From Sclerotinia nivalis (Eukaryota > Ascomycota > Leotiomycetes > Helotiales > Sclerotiniaceae): a stretch of DNA of 64,000 bases. Where the stretch lies: NCBI GenBank assembly GCA_029531795.1, contig JAPEIS010000016.1:434001-498000 (forward strand), read 5' to 3'. The position numbers and the translations under genes were made by a program. Each line of letters starts with the position of its first letter. Positions within the stretch are counted from its first letter, which is position 1. The notes under the pieces were generated by a model. It worked only from the letters and a program-made list of their open reading frames with translations. It was not told the origin of the DNA and made no database searches. This document shows, one piece after another, positions 1-11,300 of this stretch.

Positions 1-528
1 CGTTTCATATCACATTATTCTTCATATAACTTTTAAAAGAAAGTTCAAAATAGCCGAGGGGAGACTTGGGAAGTATCCTGGTTCGGTATAAAGTCCGCGG
101 TGTTTTCTTACAGAACTTTCGGTAGCGGTAATTTTAAGGCAATGTGTGGAGTATTATTGTTACTACCTTTAATGAAGTTTTGCTGTCAGAGTTGACAATT
201 CGTGCATGAAAATATGACCAAAAATTAGATAGATTGAGAGTTCGATGTAAACAAACTAATGCTGATCTGGATGGATAGTTGGTATATATCATGGACTTAT
301 AAGTTACTCCATTATTCCTTCGTGAGTTTACATTCACAATCTTTGCAAATGTGTGCATTAGATTATTTGAAGAAGTGAGATACTGGATCGAAATAGATTT
401 TTATACTACAGTATGGCACTCATATTCACTCCTCGAATTCTCTGACATTAAGCTGCTACTGTTATATCATCACCTGAAAGATGCATCTTTGACTTCATAG
501 CTCAGCACGCACCTCCTTCCCAGCTAAT
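1..528. other. intergenic, no gene seen
   Basis: AT-rich sequence with only one short minus-strand ORF (134-358) that has no recognisable domain. It probably holds the 3' flank of the hydrolase gene that begins at 529 on the minus strand. Confidence 0.5.
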
Positions 529-1722
529 CTAAAACCACTTTTTCACCAACTCCATCAACTCCTCCGAACATTCTTCCGGAATATAATGTCCCCCATCAAC
601 AGCACACCCCTCAACCTTCCCCTCGCAAACCTCCTTCCACAACCCCACCACATCCCCAAACTCACTCCCCAGCGCCCCCTTCTCCCCCCAAACCACAAAA
701 ACATCACAACGAATCTTTCTTCCCGCATCCCTATCCCTCCTCTGCTCCTCAAGATCAACCGTCGCCCCCGCCCGATAATCCTCACACATCCCATGCACAC
801 ACACCTCATCTCTCAACATCCGCTCATAAACGCCCCTCACCTCCGGATTAAAAACTAATCCCTTCCCCAAACCCGCCTTCCCCAAAAATTTCTCTGCGAA
901 AAGCTCCGGATTCGATAGAATAGCTTTCTCGGGAAATGGAAAGGGTTGAGAGAGGAAGGGCCAGTGCCAGTATTTTTGATACCAGGTGTATTTTCCACGT
1001 TCGTACATTGTTAGTGTGGGGAGTATATCGAGTAACATGAGTTTTTTGATGGCTTCTGGGTGGTTGATGGCTAATTGGTGGGCGACGCGGGCGCCGCGGT
1101 CGTGGGCTAGGATGGAGAATTTTGGGTGGCCTAGTGAGGTCATGACGGTTAGGAGATCTGAGCCCTGAGGAGGATGTTAGTGGATTTATGGATTGTGTGA
1201 ATTGGAAGCAATGTATGTGACAATTGATCTTGTGTTTTCTGGCCCTTTTAACTTTTCCATAACTTATCAAAAACAAAATTGTAATAATTGAAGAGAAAGC
1301 AGCAAACTAGCTGCCTCAACAGGCCTTCCAACCTACCACCTAAAACACCACCCACGGAATTTTTGACAATTAAACACTTCCCATCAAATACAACCCACAA
1401 CAAAAAACCCCCAAAAACCTACCATAACACTCTTACTAAACTCTCCATGTCCTCCATTCTCACCATTCTCACCATTCCCACCATCCTCCCCAACCCCCAA
1501 TTTAGCACTCCCCCCATACCCCCTCAAATCCACCAAAACAACCGAAAACGCATCAACCAGCTGCGGAGTAACTAAATGCCAAATATGATGCGTTTGCGGA
1601 AACCCATGGACAAGAAGCAGAGGAGGACCATTATTGGGGCCGGTAAGGGTGTGGATTGAGATACCGGGGCTGATGGGGATCGATTGGGTTTTGAAGTTTG
1701 GGAAGAAGGAGCTCGAGGTCAT
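529..1722 (-). CDS. haloacetate/fluoroacetate dehalogenase-like alpha/beta hydrolase
   Basis: Two-exon gene. Exon 1 is 1423-1722, a 258 bp intron runs 1165-1422 (GTAGGT donor, CAG acceptor, phase 0), and exon 2 is 529-1164, giving 311 aa. The start was chosen at 1722 because the fold begins just after it; an upstream in-frame ATG at 1917 adds an unrelated tail. Seen: oxyanion-side motif HGFPQ near residue 39, nucleophile motif HDRGAR with Asp122, and a C-terminal GGHYIPEE with His293. The Asp nucleophile and this motif pair are typical of fluoroacetate dehalogenases and some epoxide hydrolases; this family hydrolyses carbon-halogen or epoxide bonds through an aspartyl ester. The odd part is a Gly/Asn/Glu-rich low-complexity stretch (residues ~77-92) written by a GGAGAATGG-type tandem repeat just before the intron. 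The substrate is not deducible. Confidence 0.85.
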
Positions 1723-2548
1723 GCTGGATTGGTGTTGATGAATGGTGAAATCGGGCAGTTTGGGGATTATCGAAATCTTGACACTGGGTATTTTGAAGTG
1801 AGGTTGATATTTAGAGGGAATTAGCTGGGGTTTATGAAGAGGAAATGCTGATATGAGGTTGAAGATTATGACGAATGCGGGGTAGTGGTGGGGTGGGATG
1901 GCGTACCTGAATTGCATATGTGAGGCTTTTGGTTATAGTTACTTGGGAGTGATGGGCTATTTGAAGAGGTATGGATTCTGCGGTCCATTAATTATTGTAA
2001 AACTAACCTGACAGTAACTATGCAAATAATATTACCCATTGATTCGAGTTCTTGGCCAAGTTCTGTTTCTTACTACGATGTATTTCGAGTCCATGATATC
2101 AAGTCTAGACTTTAAACTGGCCATCAAAGAAAACTATAAAATTCTTATATGTTCATAAACTGTGCACTTTGATATTCATAGGTATAATACTTGTAAATAA
2201 TTCCCACCGTCTTCCCTCATATCATTCCACATCAGAAACCTCATCCAAATTCATCAATCATCAAACTCCGAAGCCATGCTCTATCGCTCAGCATAGATAT
2301 TTCCTCATCAAGCTTTTTTACAAGCGCTCTTTCACTTGCTAACCCTTTCATTTCATGAGAAAAAACGCCACCATCTCATCTCAAGTTATTCCGCCATTAA
2401 GGAGCCTGTCGTACATCGTAACATTGTCGCATATCTTCCCCTGAAACAATATTATTTCCATACCCCTCCTCTTATAGCGGAAGTAAATCATATCACATCG
2501 TATCCTTCCAGTGGCAATTCATAAAATATCCAATCTTTACACTTCCCC
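1723..2548. other. intergenic, no gene seen
   Basis: About 0.8 kb between two minus-strand genes. It should contain the hydrolase promoter and the 3' end of the GPI-protein gene. I see no further coding signal or repeat. Confidence 0.5.
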
Positions 2549-3391
2549 TTAAATCACCAACCCCATAACTCCAGCCGCAGCAGCCACATATGGCAAACAA
2601 TTCATCATAGTCGGCCTCGGAATCATAGGCCCGACACCATTTGTTCCAATAACAAAACCAGCAGTTGTTGTCGCGGTTCCCGTTCCATATCTCGCACATC
2701 CCCCACTCTCCACCGCCGCACAAGCAACACTACTCAAACTCTGACAAACACTCGCCGCTCTAGCTTCTCCCAAGTATCCTCCACTGGGAGCGCTAGCTGC
2801 TACAGTTACCCCTCCATTTGGAGCCGATATCGTAATTGCACCGCCCATTCCCCCTTGGAGATCAACAGTACAAAGCGCATAATTCTTAGCACAAGCATCC
2901 GTCGCGCTGCTACATGCTGCCGAGTTCACATAAGTCGTAGGTAGAATTGGGAATGGAAAATAAGCATTCGACACGAATGTTCCCGTCACCGTCGCAGAAA
3001 CTGATGCCGGAGTCGCAGCAGGGGTTGTGACAGTTCCAGTACATGATGCGCCAATCGCACAACAAGCTATATTACGAAAAGCATCTGTTGAACAAGTTGC
3101 TGAAGCGGGACAGCATGCACCTCCGTCTGCGGCATTCAGAGTGGAGCAGGAATTGTAGTTTGAAGGACAATTTCCTGCGCGTTTGAGGAGTTCGGGTTTA
3201 GGTTTTGAGGAAGCGGGAGAGGTATCTGGAAGGATGGTTTCGTTTGATATTAAGGATGATTCTGAAGAGATATCGAGGTCGAGGGAAAGTGGTGCATAGA
3301 AGGGCTCGGGTGGTGAGAGCAGCGATGGGATTTGAAGAGCTGCGTTTGTGGTGATGAGGGAGAATGCGAGGAACGAAGATTGGTAACGCAT
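2549..3391 (-). CDS. secreted Cys-rich, probably GPI-anchored surface protein
   Basis: Single-exon ORF of 280 aa. Residues 1-18 form a signal peptide ending near NAA. A Ser/Pro-rich linker carries a Lys-Arg site (ELLKRA, ~residue 70) that could be cleaved by a Kex2-type protease. A block with about nine cysteines in CCP/ACC spacing follows (~73-117), then a Thr/Ala-rich stretch, a second Cys-containing region, and a hydrophobic C-terminal tail of about 15 residues preceded by small residues, as expected for GPI attachment. Many fungal cell-wall proteins have this plan. I do not recognise a named family, so the surface location is inferred and no enzymatic role is visible. Confidence 0.75.
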   Translation of the reverse strand: MRYQSSFLAFSLITTNAALQIPSLLSPPEPFYAPLSLDLDISSESSLISNETILPDTSPASSKPKPELLKRAGNCPSNYNSCSTLNAADGGACCPASATCSTDAFRNIACCAIGASCTGTVTTPAATPASVSATVTGTFVSNAYFPFPILPTTYVNSAACSSATDACAKNYALCTVDLQGGMGGAITISAPNGGVTVAASAPSGGYLGEARAASVCQSLSSVACAAVESGGCARYGTGTATTTAGFVIGTNGVGPMIPRPTMMNCLPYVAAAAGVMGLVI

Positions 3392-4245
3392 TTTGACGTT
3401 TTGAAGATGGGAATGTAGGTCTAGATTAACTTCAATGATTAGTACGAATAGTAGGAATGTGTGAAAAGAAGAAAGTTAAAAAAGTCCGAGGAATGGAAGA
3501 GAAAAATTACCCGTAGTTTTATTCCAAGGTCCGCTGCCCAACCACCTACTTTATTTGACTTCCCGGTAAAATATACTCAAAAATTGAGCTTATCTTGCGC
3601 GACAGGTATTAAGATAGTCAGTAATTGAAATTGCGAGTCAATGAAGTATTTGTTAAACAAAATTAAGCGTCTTCTTTTTTAAACTTCAAGAAATAAATAT
3701 TTATTTGTACAGAGCGGTGATGAGTTGGGAAGATCCCCTCACCGAGTGTGTTGCCAGCTGTTGCATCGTCATGATTGTCTGCAGATATCAATGGTTACTG
3801 TGGGGATGGATGACTTATTCGGTGAGGCGGGGATTTGAGGCGTTTGAGCTTAAATCGAGTGGCTGGGGAAATTGGAAATTGGATATTTTTGCTACCGCCT
3901 TGGGCAGAATTCAAGTTAAATATTTTAGGAAAATGTCAGTAGATGAATGATATCATGTATCAAAATAAAGTCCTATTTTATGAGCATCAAGGTGGATTAC
4001 AAGGTACAAAATATTTGCAAATCCTTTAACACCTAGACTTTCGTTTACTTAGCTTTCTTTTGAGCTTTAGATCCTCTTAGGGGAGGATTGACCCCTATTC
4101 TTTAACGACATTTCTTAATAGTATAGATGTGCTCGAATATAGATCAGATGATACAAAAGGTTAACTCAAATTCTGTTTGAATGGTATATGAGGGCTCATC
4201 AAACAGACTGAAAAAAGTGTAAATTCATCATAGAGGCATGGTAGA
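3392..4245. other. intergenic, no convincing gene
   Basis: Upstream region of the GPI-type gene. A short plus-strand ORF (3705-3950) has no recognisable motif and is probably chance. Confidence 0.4.
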
Positions 4246-5125
4246 ATGAACCCAATCACTGCTCGAATTCATCTGTATTCGACCTTTTCCCCATCCACTA
4301 ATCGCCATTTTGACGAAAGCATCATGACCTCAGCCCAAGCACAATCCAATATGCCACTACGACCTCAGCCCAAAACAAAATCCGAGATTCAAAAGATGCT
4401 ACTACCACGTGAGCCCAAATTCAAGATCACTTGGTGGATGCGCCTTCGATCCAAGCTTCGAAAGTTGGGATCCCCATTGAATCTTCGGGGTAGCATCACA
4501 CGGCTTCGACATCACTACCGTCATCCCTACCTTGAGCTATTGAAATTGTTCATTATGAACTTGCAAATGCCAACATGGAATTGGTCTTACGATTATCCAT
4601 TGCCAGAGCCACTTGCTCCGAGGATATTGCAGATAACGAGGTACTTTTCAGTCGCCATCACCCTAATATATGGACCTTGCGATACATTCCAATTTGGGTC
4701 CTACGCGACAATCCTCTACGTTCCCTCTACCGTCTCTATGAAATATTCATGACGCGGGAATTTGTTCTGCTTCGCCTCGAATGCGAGTACATGTGGCGCC
4801 GATGTGGTCCAAAATGGGCTTTACGTTCAATACCCGATCCTCGTGATCCGGATCCTATCAGGTATGCTATGCTTGCTTCCATCACCGAAGAGCTAGCTGA
4901 TGCCTCGCCTCAAACATGGCATGAGGAGGAATAGGAAGAATGTTCGCAGAAGCATCGAGAATCCTTGGCCTGAGTTTGAACCCGAAGTCAAGCCTTCCTG
5001 GACAGCTTCTGTACCTCCTATAAGAGCAGAAGATCTATATAGGCTACCTTCGCACATGGTACAAAATGGTCGATTAATCCTTGATGATGCAGGAGTTGAG
5101 AACTTCCTTGGTCGAAATTTCGATG

Positions 5126-5137
5126 CCTGTAATCGTT
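5126..5137. repeat. target-site duplication, copy A (left)
   Basis: CCTGTAATCGTT; the identical partner is at 6225-6236. It lies directly against the (TGAT)n tail of copy A. Confidence 0.85.
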
Positions 5138-6224
5138 GATTGATTGATTGATTTGATTTAACGTCCACACTGAGTCTAAGACTATCTAGGACGGCTAGGG
5201 GCTCTATGAGCTCCTAGTTGATGCTATGGGGAGTTGTATACTAGCTAGCATACAATTTGTATAGTTTGGGTTTCTTTTCAACCCTTGAAATATTGATTGA
5301 AGGCAAATGAAAACTAATACTAGGGAACAAAGCCCGATATCTTCATCCTCTAAAACCTTTCCTTCCTTGCTCTCCCCCTACCCCTTGCTAATTAAAGCAT
5401 CCTACTGATATAATCTTCTTCTTCGATCCAATCTACTATTCCGACATTTACTTCCTACAAAAGTCAAAAGTCATCTTCGTCAAGATTACCTCCAGCATAG
5501 CAAAAGAGTTCTCATACTAGTAAAAAGCAACTAAAAGGCATCACTCTCTTCAGTTCGAATTTATTCATTAGCTCTTTTACATACCTTCCTAGATATAATG
5601 ATCTCCAGCTTTATTTGAATATAAATAATCGAAACCGCCGAATGGAATATCAATCGTTTGAATATAATGATAATAAAACATAGCCCTAACCCTACCCACA
5701 TATACACAAAAAATATTTTCGTAAAATCGAGGAAAAGACGTAATATCGTATCGATATCCAAAGCATAGCATTAATTGATAGATAATGGTATTCTTTGTTT
5801 TGTAATAATCGTAATATTAAAATGAATATATTTTCGATAGTCGATTGTCGAAAAAAGGTATAAAATGTGAATAAAACAATAGCAAATTCTATATCGAAAA
5901 GACCCTTCTGAAATAAAAGGGATTTACTAAGCGTATTATACTTTGTATTGAGGTAATAATCAATGGCAGATGTTGAATTTAACCAGGGCTTCTATAGCCA
6001 TCGTCTATATTTTGGGTTGATGTTCGTTCATCCTTTCGAAGATATTGATGCTGTAAAATCGTAATAACCCTTCCATCGTGAATATCGTAATCGGGAAACC
6101 CTCTCTTTCTTTTCCAATGTATCCGATTCCATCAAATGATTCAATCTTAGCTCTGCAGACTCTCAATAGAGAGCTGGAGGTTCGTAGAGGGCACCACGTA
6201 CAGGTGTTGAATCTTCGCCCTCCT
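5138..6224 (-). mobile_element. non-autonomous LINE-mobilised element, copy A
   Basis: Oriented on the minus strand: the 5' end is at 6224 (AGGAGGGCGAAGATTC) and the 3' end at 5138 is a (TCAA)n tail. It is flanked by perfect 12 bp duplications CCTGTAATCGTT at 5126-5137 and 6225-6236. The last ~60 bases before the tail match the 3' end of the LINE at 6376 onward (block ACTGAGTCTAAGACTATCTA), and a second shared block lies about 150 bp further in. The interior has no long sense ORF; the open antisense frame at 6078-6260 is not conserved in copy C. It has the same 5' end as copies B (16607) and C (28032), so it is a defined unit and not a random 5' truncation. Confidence 0.8.
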
Positions 6225-6776
6225 CCTGTAATCGTTACTTACATACGACATAATGTTTAGTTTCAGCAAGAGCAAGTGAAAGCGCCGAATTTGTGTTCTG
6301 CGGTACTTTATATGGAATGGAGCCAAGAGGAGTTTATATGGAATGCTGAAAAGTGGAACTGTGTGAGGCGAAATGATTTGATTGATTGTTTTGATTGATT
6401 GATTGATTAAATTAACGTCTACACTGAGTCTAAGACTATCTAAGACGGCTAGAGGCTCTTACGAACCCCTAACAGATAACATAATGAAGATAAGCTGGCT
6501 TATAGGCCTGGCTAAGTACATGATTTAAATGATTGAGGTAAACTCAATCTTTTGAGTTGAATGGGGAAAGTGAAAACTAATCCTAAGGAATAATCCCGCC
6601 CTACAAACGCTAAAGCATACTATAAAGATAACAAAAGAAATAATATTTATTTAAAATTGTAGAAGGATTTATACTCTTCTTTCAATTTCATTATTCGTTT
6701 CTTCCTTTGCTCTTTTTGTTCCTTTTGTTTCTCTTGCTTTTACCTTTCCTTCTTCTCCTTGTGTTCGTTTGAAATA

Positions 6777-7763
6777 CTATGATCTAGTAGCTATTCTTGT
6801 TGTATCGATGAACTCGAGGGTTTTGATTGTTTTTGCTTTGGTATGAAGTAAATATTTCATAGTGAGTCTAAACGATGAGTTATTTTCTTTGAGTTTTCTT
6901 CTTGCTTTTTTATATAAAGGGTAGTTGAGTAATAAATGATCAGGAGTTTCTCTTTTTCTATATCTACATTTATCATTTGCCGAGATTCCAAAGTGTTGTA
7001 AATATGATTTGAAATATCCGTGATCAATCTTTAATTGGAAAAGGATACTGATGATATTTCTTTTGATATTCCCTAGGATACTGATTTTTGAGCTGGTTTT
7101 CCAAGGGTAAGTTTTTGCATATGATGATGATGATTGTCGGGGGTTGTTTGTATTGAGAAGGATAATCCAATCTTCAGATTTCGTTCTTTTGATATCCATT
7201 CCTAATGAGGCAAAGCTAGTTTCGTTCGACGATGATCTTAGTCTTGTAGCTTCTTTTGCAAGGGCATCGGCTAGTTCGTTTCCTTCCACCGAGGTATGCC
7301 CAGGGATTTAATTGAGGGAGATCTTGGTTTCTTTCCTTATGAGAGTTTCTGTGGCCTTGATTGCTCTGATTTGGTATGTTTGATTAGGAGCATCCGAAGG
7401 TGTTTTCAATCGGTAAAATCCGGCCTGATTATCAGAGTAGATCTTGAATTTCTGGCCTGATTGAGCTATAGAACTTGCGTATTCGATTGCTCTTGTAACT
7501 CCAAGAAGTTCACTATTATACACTAATTGATTTACACCAATATTGAGTGTTTCTTTGTAAAGAACTTGATCGCTGACCGAAATAACGACGATCCCGATTC
7601 CTATTCCTATCCCTTTCAAGGTTGACGAAGTATCTGTATATATAACGATAGTGTTTTTGCTTCTATATTTGAAAGCTAGATTGTATATGATTGCAGCATC
7701 TTCCTTGGGTAGTTTGCTGATATTGACTTTGTATGGAATATCCCTTTTCCAAGAGAGGAAATG
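6777..7763 (-). pseudogene. LINE RNase H domain and C-terminal zinc-knuckle tail (broken)
   Basis: Reading down the minus strand: YTDTSS (first RNase H Asp, ~7650), the ELLGVTRAIEYA helix with its Glu, YSDNQA (third acidic residue), then an in-frame TAA at 7308-7310, then PGHTSVEGNELAD with the last catalytic Asp. A C-terminal CRYRKRETPDHLL stretch resembles the zinc-knuckle tail of Tad/I LINEs, but its last Cys is replaced by Tyr. The frame continues across the copia insertion into the reverse transcriptase part at 13553. Confidence 0.75.
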
Positions 7764-7768
7764 GAAAT

Positions 7769-8301
7769 TCTCGTAGGAGGTTGATCGGATAATAATAAAT
7801 AATATAATAATAATACTATAATATTATTTATTATAATAGTGGAAGACTTAGTCGTATTTAGCTTAGGAGTGATCGAATATATGAACAATAGAATATTGAA
7901 GTCAGAATTATATATATATTGAATATTGAATTTTTTATCTGCTTATTTTTTTTTCGAAGAATTCTTTGAAGAAGATCTTCGTATTTATAGATTTTAATGA
8001 GATTCTACACTATTCTATGATTATAAATAAGATCGATTTAAATCGAATCTTATAGAATCATTTTATATAATAAAAGGAAATAATAACCAATAGTATTCAA
8101 TCTGAGAATAAGAAAATTCTATATGCTTCCATTTCATTCTATTCCATTATAAATCATTCTGATATGATATATGATCGAAATTTTATATAATAATAAAATT
8201 TAATAATATGAAATCATATTATTAATATATCACGTGATCATATAACTATTGGTTCGGTAAATATTATTAAGTGTTTTAATAACTTATTAGGAATTCTCAC
8301 A
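7769..8301 (-). repeat. copia 3' LTR
   Basis: 533 bp direct repeat of 13016-13547. The left outer edge is fixed by the GAAAT duplication at 7764-7768. A short purine-rich tract (TATGGGGGTG on the minus strand, about 8302-8311) sits just inside it and could be the plus-strand primer site. Confidence 0.9.
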
Positions 8302-8338
8302 CACCCCCATAATAAGTGTATTAAATATTTTAATAATA

Positions 8339-11300
8339 TTAATATAAATTAATCTGTTTTAAGAATTCGATTAATTTAATTCGAGCTAATGGCTTAGTAA
8401 GGCCATCGGCTTTTTGATCATTAGTAGATATATAAATTAGATCTAAATCACCTGAATTTATAATATCTCTAATATAGTAAAACCGTATTGCTATATGCTT
8501 GCTTCTTTCGTGAAATATAGGGTTTTTAGCAAGTGCTAGCGCGGCTTGATTATCTGTATATAGTGGGAATTTATCTTGTTTATACAGATTGAGTTCTTTT
8601 AATAGCTTTTTAATATATATAGCCTCTTTAGCTGCAATATTAATAGCTATAAATTCAGCCTCTGAAGTTGATTGAGCTACTACTGATTGTAGTTTAGATT
8701 TCCAACTAATAGGCCCTTCTGCTAGTGTAAATACGTATCCGCTAGTTGATTTATACGTATTAACATCACCCCCATAATCCGAATCACAATAACCTTTAAT
8801 ATAAGGGTTATTATTGCGTTTATAATTAGTACCTTTATTAATAGTACCTCTTAAATATCGTAGTATTCTTTTTGCGGCTTGGAGATGTATAGAGCTAGGA
8901 TTGGACGAGAAACTAGCTAATCTACCGACGTGAAAAGCTATATCTAATCTAGTTCCAAGTGATAAATATAATAAAGAACCAATAATTTCTTGATATAATT
9001 TTATATCCTTATTATTAGCTTTTTCTTTATTATAGTAAAGCTTTATTTTCGGATCCATTGGAGTGGAAACAGGGTGTGAATCTTGCATTCCGAATCTAGC
9101 TAATATCTTTTTGGTATATTCTGATTGGTGTAGCTTTAAACAGTCGGCTTTTCTTTCGATTTGAATGCCTAAATAGTCTTTAATAGGCCCTAGATCTTTT
9201 AAATCGAAATGCTTTTTAAGATTACTAATGAATTCATTAATAATCTCTTGATTTGGAGCTATAATAGCTATATCATCGACGTATATACTGAGAATGATAT
9301 TCTTATTCTTATTGATAAAAATACATTCTTCAGTGATTAGATTATTGAAATCTAATTTGTTTAGAATGTCTTTTAAGGTATAATACCAGATTCGAGCCGA
9401 TTGTTTTAGACCGTATAAAGCCTTATTTAATTTTAAAGCTTTATTATTTAATTCATTAAAGCCTTCAGGAGGGGTTAAGATCAGAGGTGTATCGATATTG
9501 CCTTGAGCAAAAGCTAATACCATATCGATTTTATGAATTAGCCAATCATTTCGGAGAGCTAATACGAATAATAGCTTCCAAGCCATCGATTTAACTACGG
9601 ATGCATGGGTATCAATATAGTCTAATCCGTATAATTGCTCGAATCCTTTAGCTACGAATCTAGCTTTGAATTCGATGAAATCACCCAAATCCTTTATTTT
9701 ATAAACCCATCTAGTTTTAAGGGTTTTATTGTTATTTGGATTATTAATAATATCCCAGGTTTTATTCAATTCAAGGGTATTTATTTCGTAGTCCATAGCT
9801 TTTAGCCAATATTCTTTCTCCGGTGAGCTAATTGCTTCTTTATAGGATTTTGGTTCGGTCAATATATGATCAGGCTTTTTAATAATGATTTTGTTGTTAT
9901 TATTAAGCCGAATATCGAAGGCTAATTGAAGGTTCTTCGAATTTTCGTCGTCGATTTCGAGTTTCACCCCCTTATTGATCGAATTAAAATACCCCGAAAA
10001 AGCTAGACCATAGTATGACACACCTTTATGATCATATGAAAAGCCTTTATTTTCAGGTTCTAGACCTCTAATTCGTTTAGAGGTTCGAATTTCGGGTTTT
10101 TCGAAAGAGTTTTCTTCGATTTCAACATCCGAAAGCTCTGATTCGTCGGATATTTCGACTATTTCCCTTTCAGGAGTAGGGGTTTCTACTATAATTGAAG
10201 TTGAATTTTCTTCTTCTTGACTTATAGTATTAATAGGTTCGAAATCAGGGCTTTCTTCTTCCAAAATATTTAAATCCTGATTTTTATATTCATCGGAATA
10301 TTTTAAATTCTCCTGAATATCAACATCCCTTGCACTAATCACTCTTTTTATTGCAGGGATATATATTAGAAAGTTATTAGAGGATTCAAAACCTACTAAT
10401 ATACCTTTTCGAGCCCTAAAATCCATTTTCCCTTTTCGAATTTCTTTGTTATTCAATATATAAGTGAGTGAACCTAGTATTTTTATGTAATCTAGATTAG
10501 GTTTCTTATTATATATCAATTCGAAAGGTGATGATTTAATAGAACTATTATAGGTTCTATTCTTGATATGGGCTATAGCCTGAATTAGATAAGGCCATAG
10601 AAAAAGAGGAATATCTTTTTCTTTAATTAGACATAATAATCTTTCGATTATATATCTATTTAATACCTCAGCTATTCCATTTTGGGAATGCGTATACGGG
10701 CTTATATACTCTGAAATAATCCCGTGATTTTTGATGAAAATAGACCATTTATTCGATAAAAACTCTAGAGCATTATCTAGTCTTAATATTTTAATGTTAA
10801 TTTTAAACTGAGTTTTAATTAGATTATAAAACTCTATTAGAATATCGTAGGCTTGTGATTTGAATTTAATGGGATATACCCAAATAGCTCTAGTAGCCCA
10901 TTCCGTAAAGGTTAAAAAGTATTTTTCACCTTTAATTCCTGTAATTCGAAAGGGCCCTGCAATATCAAGGCTGAATTTTTCGAATTTATTCGATATAGGA
11001 GGTATTTCAGAAGGTTCTCGGCTTATTATTTGATGGAATTTGCCGAATTTACATGGTTCGCATGTATTTAAATCAGATATATTATCTTCTGATTTAATAT
11101 TTAAGGATTTGATGAGATGATCCTTATTGATATGACCTAATCTCTTATGCATTAGATTCAAATCGATTTTATTGGCTAATAGCTCTGGTTCTTCTTCGAA
11201 TTCAGAGCTGTTATTGGTATTAATGCTTTCGATATATTTAGAGTTTATTTTAAAATCTAAATAATAAGCATTATTGATCCAAGGAGCTGTGGTTTTAATA

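Larger units (their letters stand above)
4246..6253 (+). pseudogene. host hypothetical gene, frame-broken and interrupted by a retroelement
   Basis: Coding potential runs through three overlapping plus-strand frames: 4246-4752 (possible start at 4324), 4575-4934 and 4900-5137. This suggests two frameshifts or unrecognised introns. The product is basic and Arg/Trp/Leu-rich; no domain is recognised. The last frame reaches Asn-Arg at 5136, where a 1087 bp element (5138-6224) begins. Removing the element and one copy of its 12 bp target duplication lets the frame continue for five more residues to a TAA at 6251-6253. The insertion therefore hit the very end of the gene and replaced only its last residues with an immediate TGA. 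Whether the upstream frame changes came earlier or later cannot be told. Confidence 0.5.

Noticed and set aside
586..1276. Pro/His-rich ORFs on both strands over the hydrolase gene
   Set aside because: Shadows of a GC-rich exon; the hydrolase frame holds the catalytic motifs.
6078..6260. Plus-strand ORF in element A with a near-identical counterpart in element B (minus ORF 16409-16753)
   Set aside because: It is antisense to the elements, crosses their 5' boundary into unrelated flanks, and is not open in copy C. The similarity is simply shared element DNA.
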